Shown here piece after piece: positions 63,306-64,000 of a DNA stretch of 64,000 nucleotides. Numbering within the stretch: position 1 is the stretch's first letter; each line of letters begins with the position of its first letter. Source of the stretch: Gammaproteobacteria bacterium (GTDB lineage: Bacteria; Pseudomonadota; Gammaproteobacteria; Pseudomonadales; Pseudohongiellaceae). The DNA lies in assembly GCA_029245395.1 (NCBI GenBank), contig JAQWPL010000029.1:1-64000 (forward strand), given 5' to 3'. A program made the position numbers and the translations under genes. The notes under the pieces are model-generated. The model was not told where the DNA came from and did no database searches. It saw nothing but the letters and a program-made list of their open reading frames with translations.

Positions 63306-64000
63306 ATGCAAAAACTCAACACTACCCGGCGTCATTTTCTGGCCGGTATCGCCGTGGCAGGAGCAGGTACTGTTGCCAGTGAGTTGTCACTTGCCGCGAC
63401 GCAGGAAGCCGCCTATGCCATTGACCCCCCGCCAACGACATCCATGGCCATCGTCGGCACGGATGAACGCTTTCCCGTTAGACGTGTATTTTGTCTGGGC
63501 CGCAACTATCGCGCCCATGCCTTTGAATCAGGCGATGATCCCGATGTGAACCCACCGTTCTTTTTCATCAAGCCCCGCGACGCGGTGGTTGATGCCAGCC
63601 TAGGACATCCCTATCCGCAAATTACCCGAGCCCTGCGATACGAAGGGGAAATGGTGGTTGCTTTGAAAAGCGGCGGTGTGAATATTTCTGAAAGCGAGGC
63701 ACTTGAGCATGTGTTTGCTTATGGTATTGGCCTGGATATGACCCGCGAAGACCTGCAGGAAGTTGCCCAGGAACTGTCGCGGCCCTGGGCCATCAGCAAA
63801 TCCTTCGACAACTCGGCCCCCTGCGGCCCGCTGTATACCGTGGCCGATGTAGGCCACAGGCTCAATGGGCGCATCTGGCTGAGTGTAAATGGCGAAGTAA
63901 GACAGGATTCAGACCTGAGCCTGATGCGTTGGTCCATACCCGAAGCCATCAACATTTTGTCCAGCCATTATGAATTAAAGGCCGGAGACATCATCATGAC
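63306..64000 (+). CDS. Fumarylacetoacetate hydrolase-family protein with Tat signal, cut by the window end
   Basis: From ATG 63306 the frame is open to the last base (about 231 residues seen). A twin-arginine signal (TTRRHFLAGIAVAGAGTVAS) is followed by the FAH domain: RRVFCLGRNYRAHAFESGDD near 58, FFFIKPRDAVVDA, LRYEGEMVVALKSG (metal-site Glu residues) and AYGIGLDMTREDLQEVAQEL. The family hydrolyses or decarboxylates 2-oxo or 3-oxo acids at a Mg site. A Tat-exported member is unusual, since most are cytoplasmic. The C-terminus lies outside the window. Confidence 0.85.
   Translation, partial: MQKLNTTRRHFLAGIAVAGAGTVASELSLAATQEAAYAIDPPPTTSMAIVGTDERFPVRRVFCLGRNYRAHAFESGDDPDVNPPFFFIKPRDAVVDASLGHPYPQITRALRYEGEMVVALKSGGVNISESEALEHVFAYGIGLDMTREDLQEVAQELSRPWAISKSFDNSAPCGPLYTVADVGHRLNGRIWLSVNGEVRQDSDLSLMRWSIPEAINILSSHYELKAGDIIM

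Overview
The window reads as a chromosomal segment of a marine-type gammaproteobacterium. The main evidence is the conserved run nnrD - tsaE - amidase - mutL - miaA - hfq - hflX - hflK - hflC - DUF2065 - hisZ - purA (30.1-45.0 kb), together with a complete Mla phospholipid-transport operon, a two-gene glycine-cleavage locus and many Tat- or Sec-exported oxidoreductases. TonB-receptor debris and HXXSHH/DUF1592 proteins fit oligotrophic marine lineages such as OM182 or Pseudohongiella. That placement is inference from gene content; no database search was possible.

Layout: 0-1.4 kb is AT-rich accessory DNA. It holds the end of an IS30-family element that appears to have split a palindromic repeat, and three overlapping tiny membrane-protein genes. 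1.4-4.7 kb carries an exported TIM-barrel protein and an FMN-dependent alpha-hydroxy-acid dehydrogenase, divergent from an HxlR regulator. 4.7-10.9 kb holds a TonB-receptor fossil, then a tightly coupled ankyrin / DUF1592 di-haem / HXXSHH (DUF1552) operon with a good promoter, a quinoprotein-like C-terminal fossil and an orphan GspC-type PDZ reading frame.

11.0-17.0 kb is the most interesting block: a GAF-PP2C phosphatase, an RsbW-like kinase and a STAS protein run straight into mlaF-mlaE-mlaD-mlaA-mlaC. A complete partner-switching module is thus joined to a lipid transporter. No separate mlaB follows mlaC, so the STAS protein may be both MlaB and the phospho-switch. A second, membrane-bound PP2C (20.0-22.0 kb) lies nearby and appears to lack a conventional start codon.

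22.0-23.9 kb is a small scarred integration site. It contains an IS3/integrase mosaic fragment, two paralogous tiny hydrophobic proteins separated by a hairpin, a truncated integrase and tRNA-Arg(UCG), whose 5' end is partly duplicated. 24.0-29.9 kb holds two MFS transporters, a ThDP enzyme, a LysE-type exporter and a small SutA-like protein.

The housekeeping run at 30-45 kb is interrupted by a DoxX/DUF805 fusion and murI on the other strand. hflX there seems to start at ATT. 45-48.5 kb carries a NarL-type two-component system, a beta-hydroxyacid dehydrogenase and a carboxymuconolactone-decarboxylase-like protein. 48.7-52.7 kb is gcvT-gcvP without gcvH. 52.8-60.5 kb is a set of exported proteins of mostly unknown role: two paralogues with a shared C-terminal domain, a DUF5916 outer-membrane protein, an alpha/beta hydrolase and a PQQ dehydrogenase. 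The window ends with SOUL, SapC-like and PepSY proteins and a truncated FAH-family gene. Short palindromic and tandem repeats recur in the intergenic spaces.
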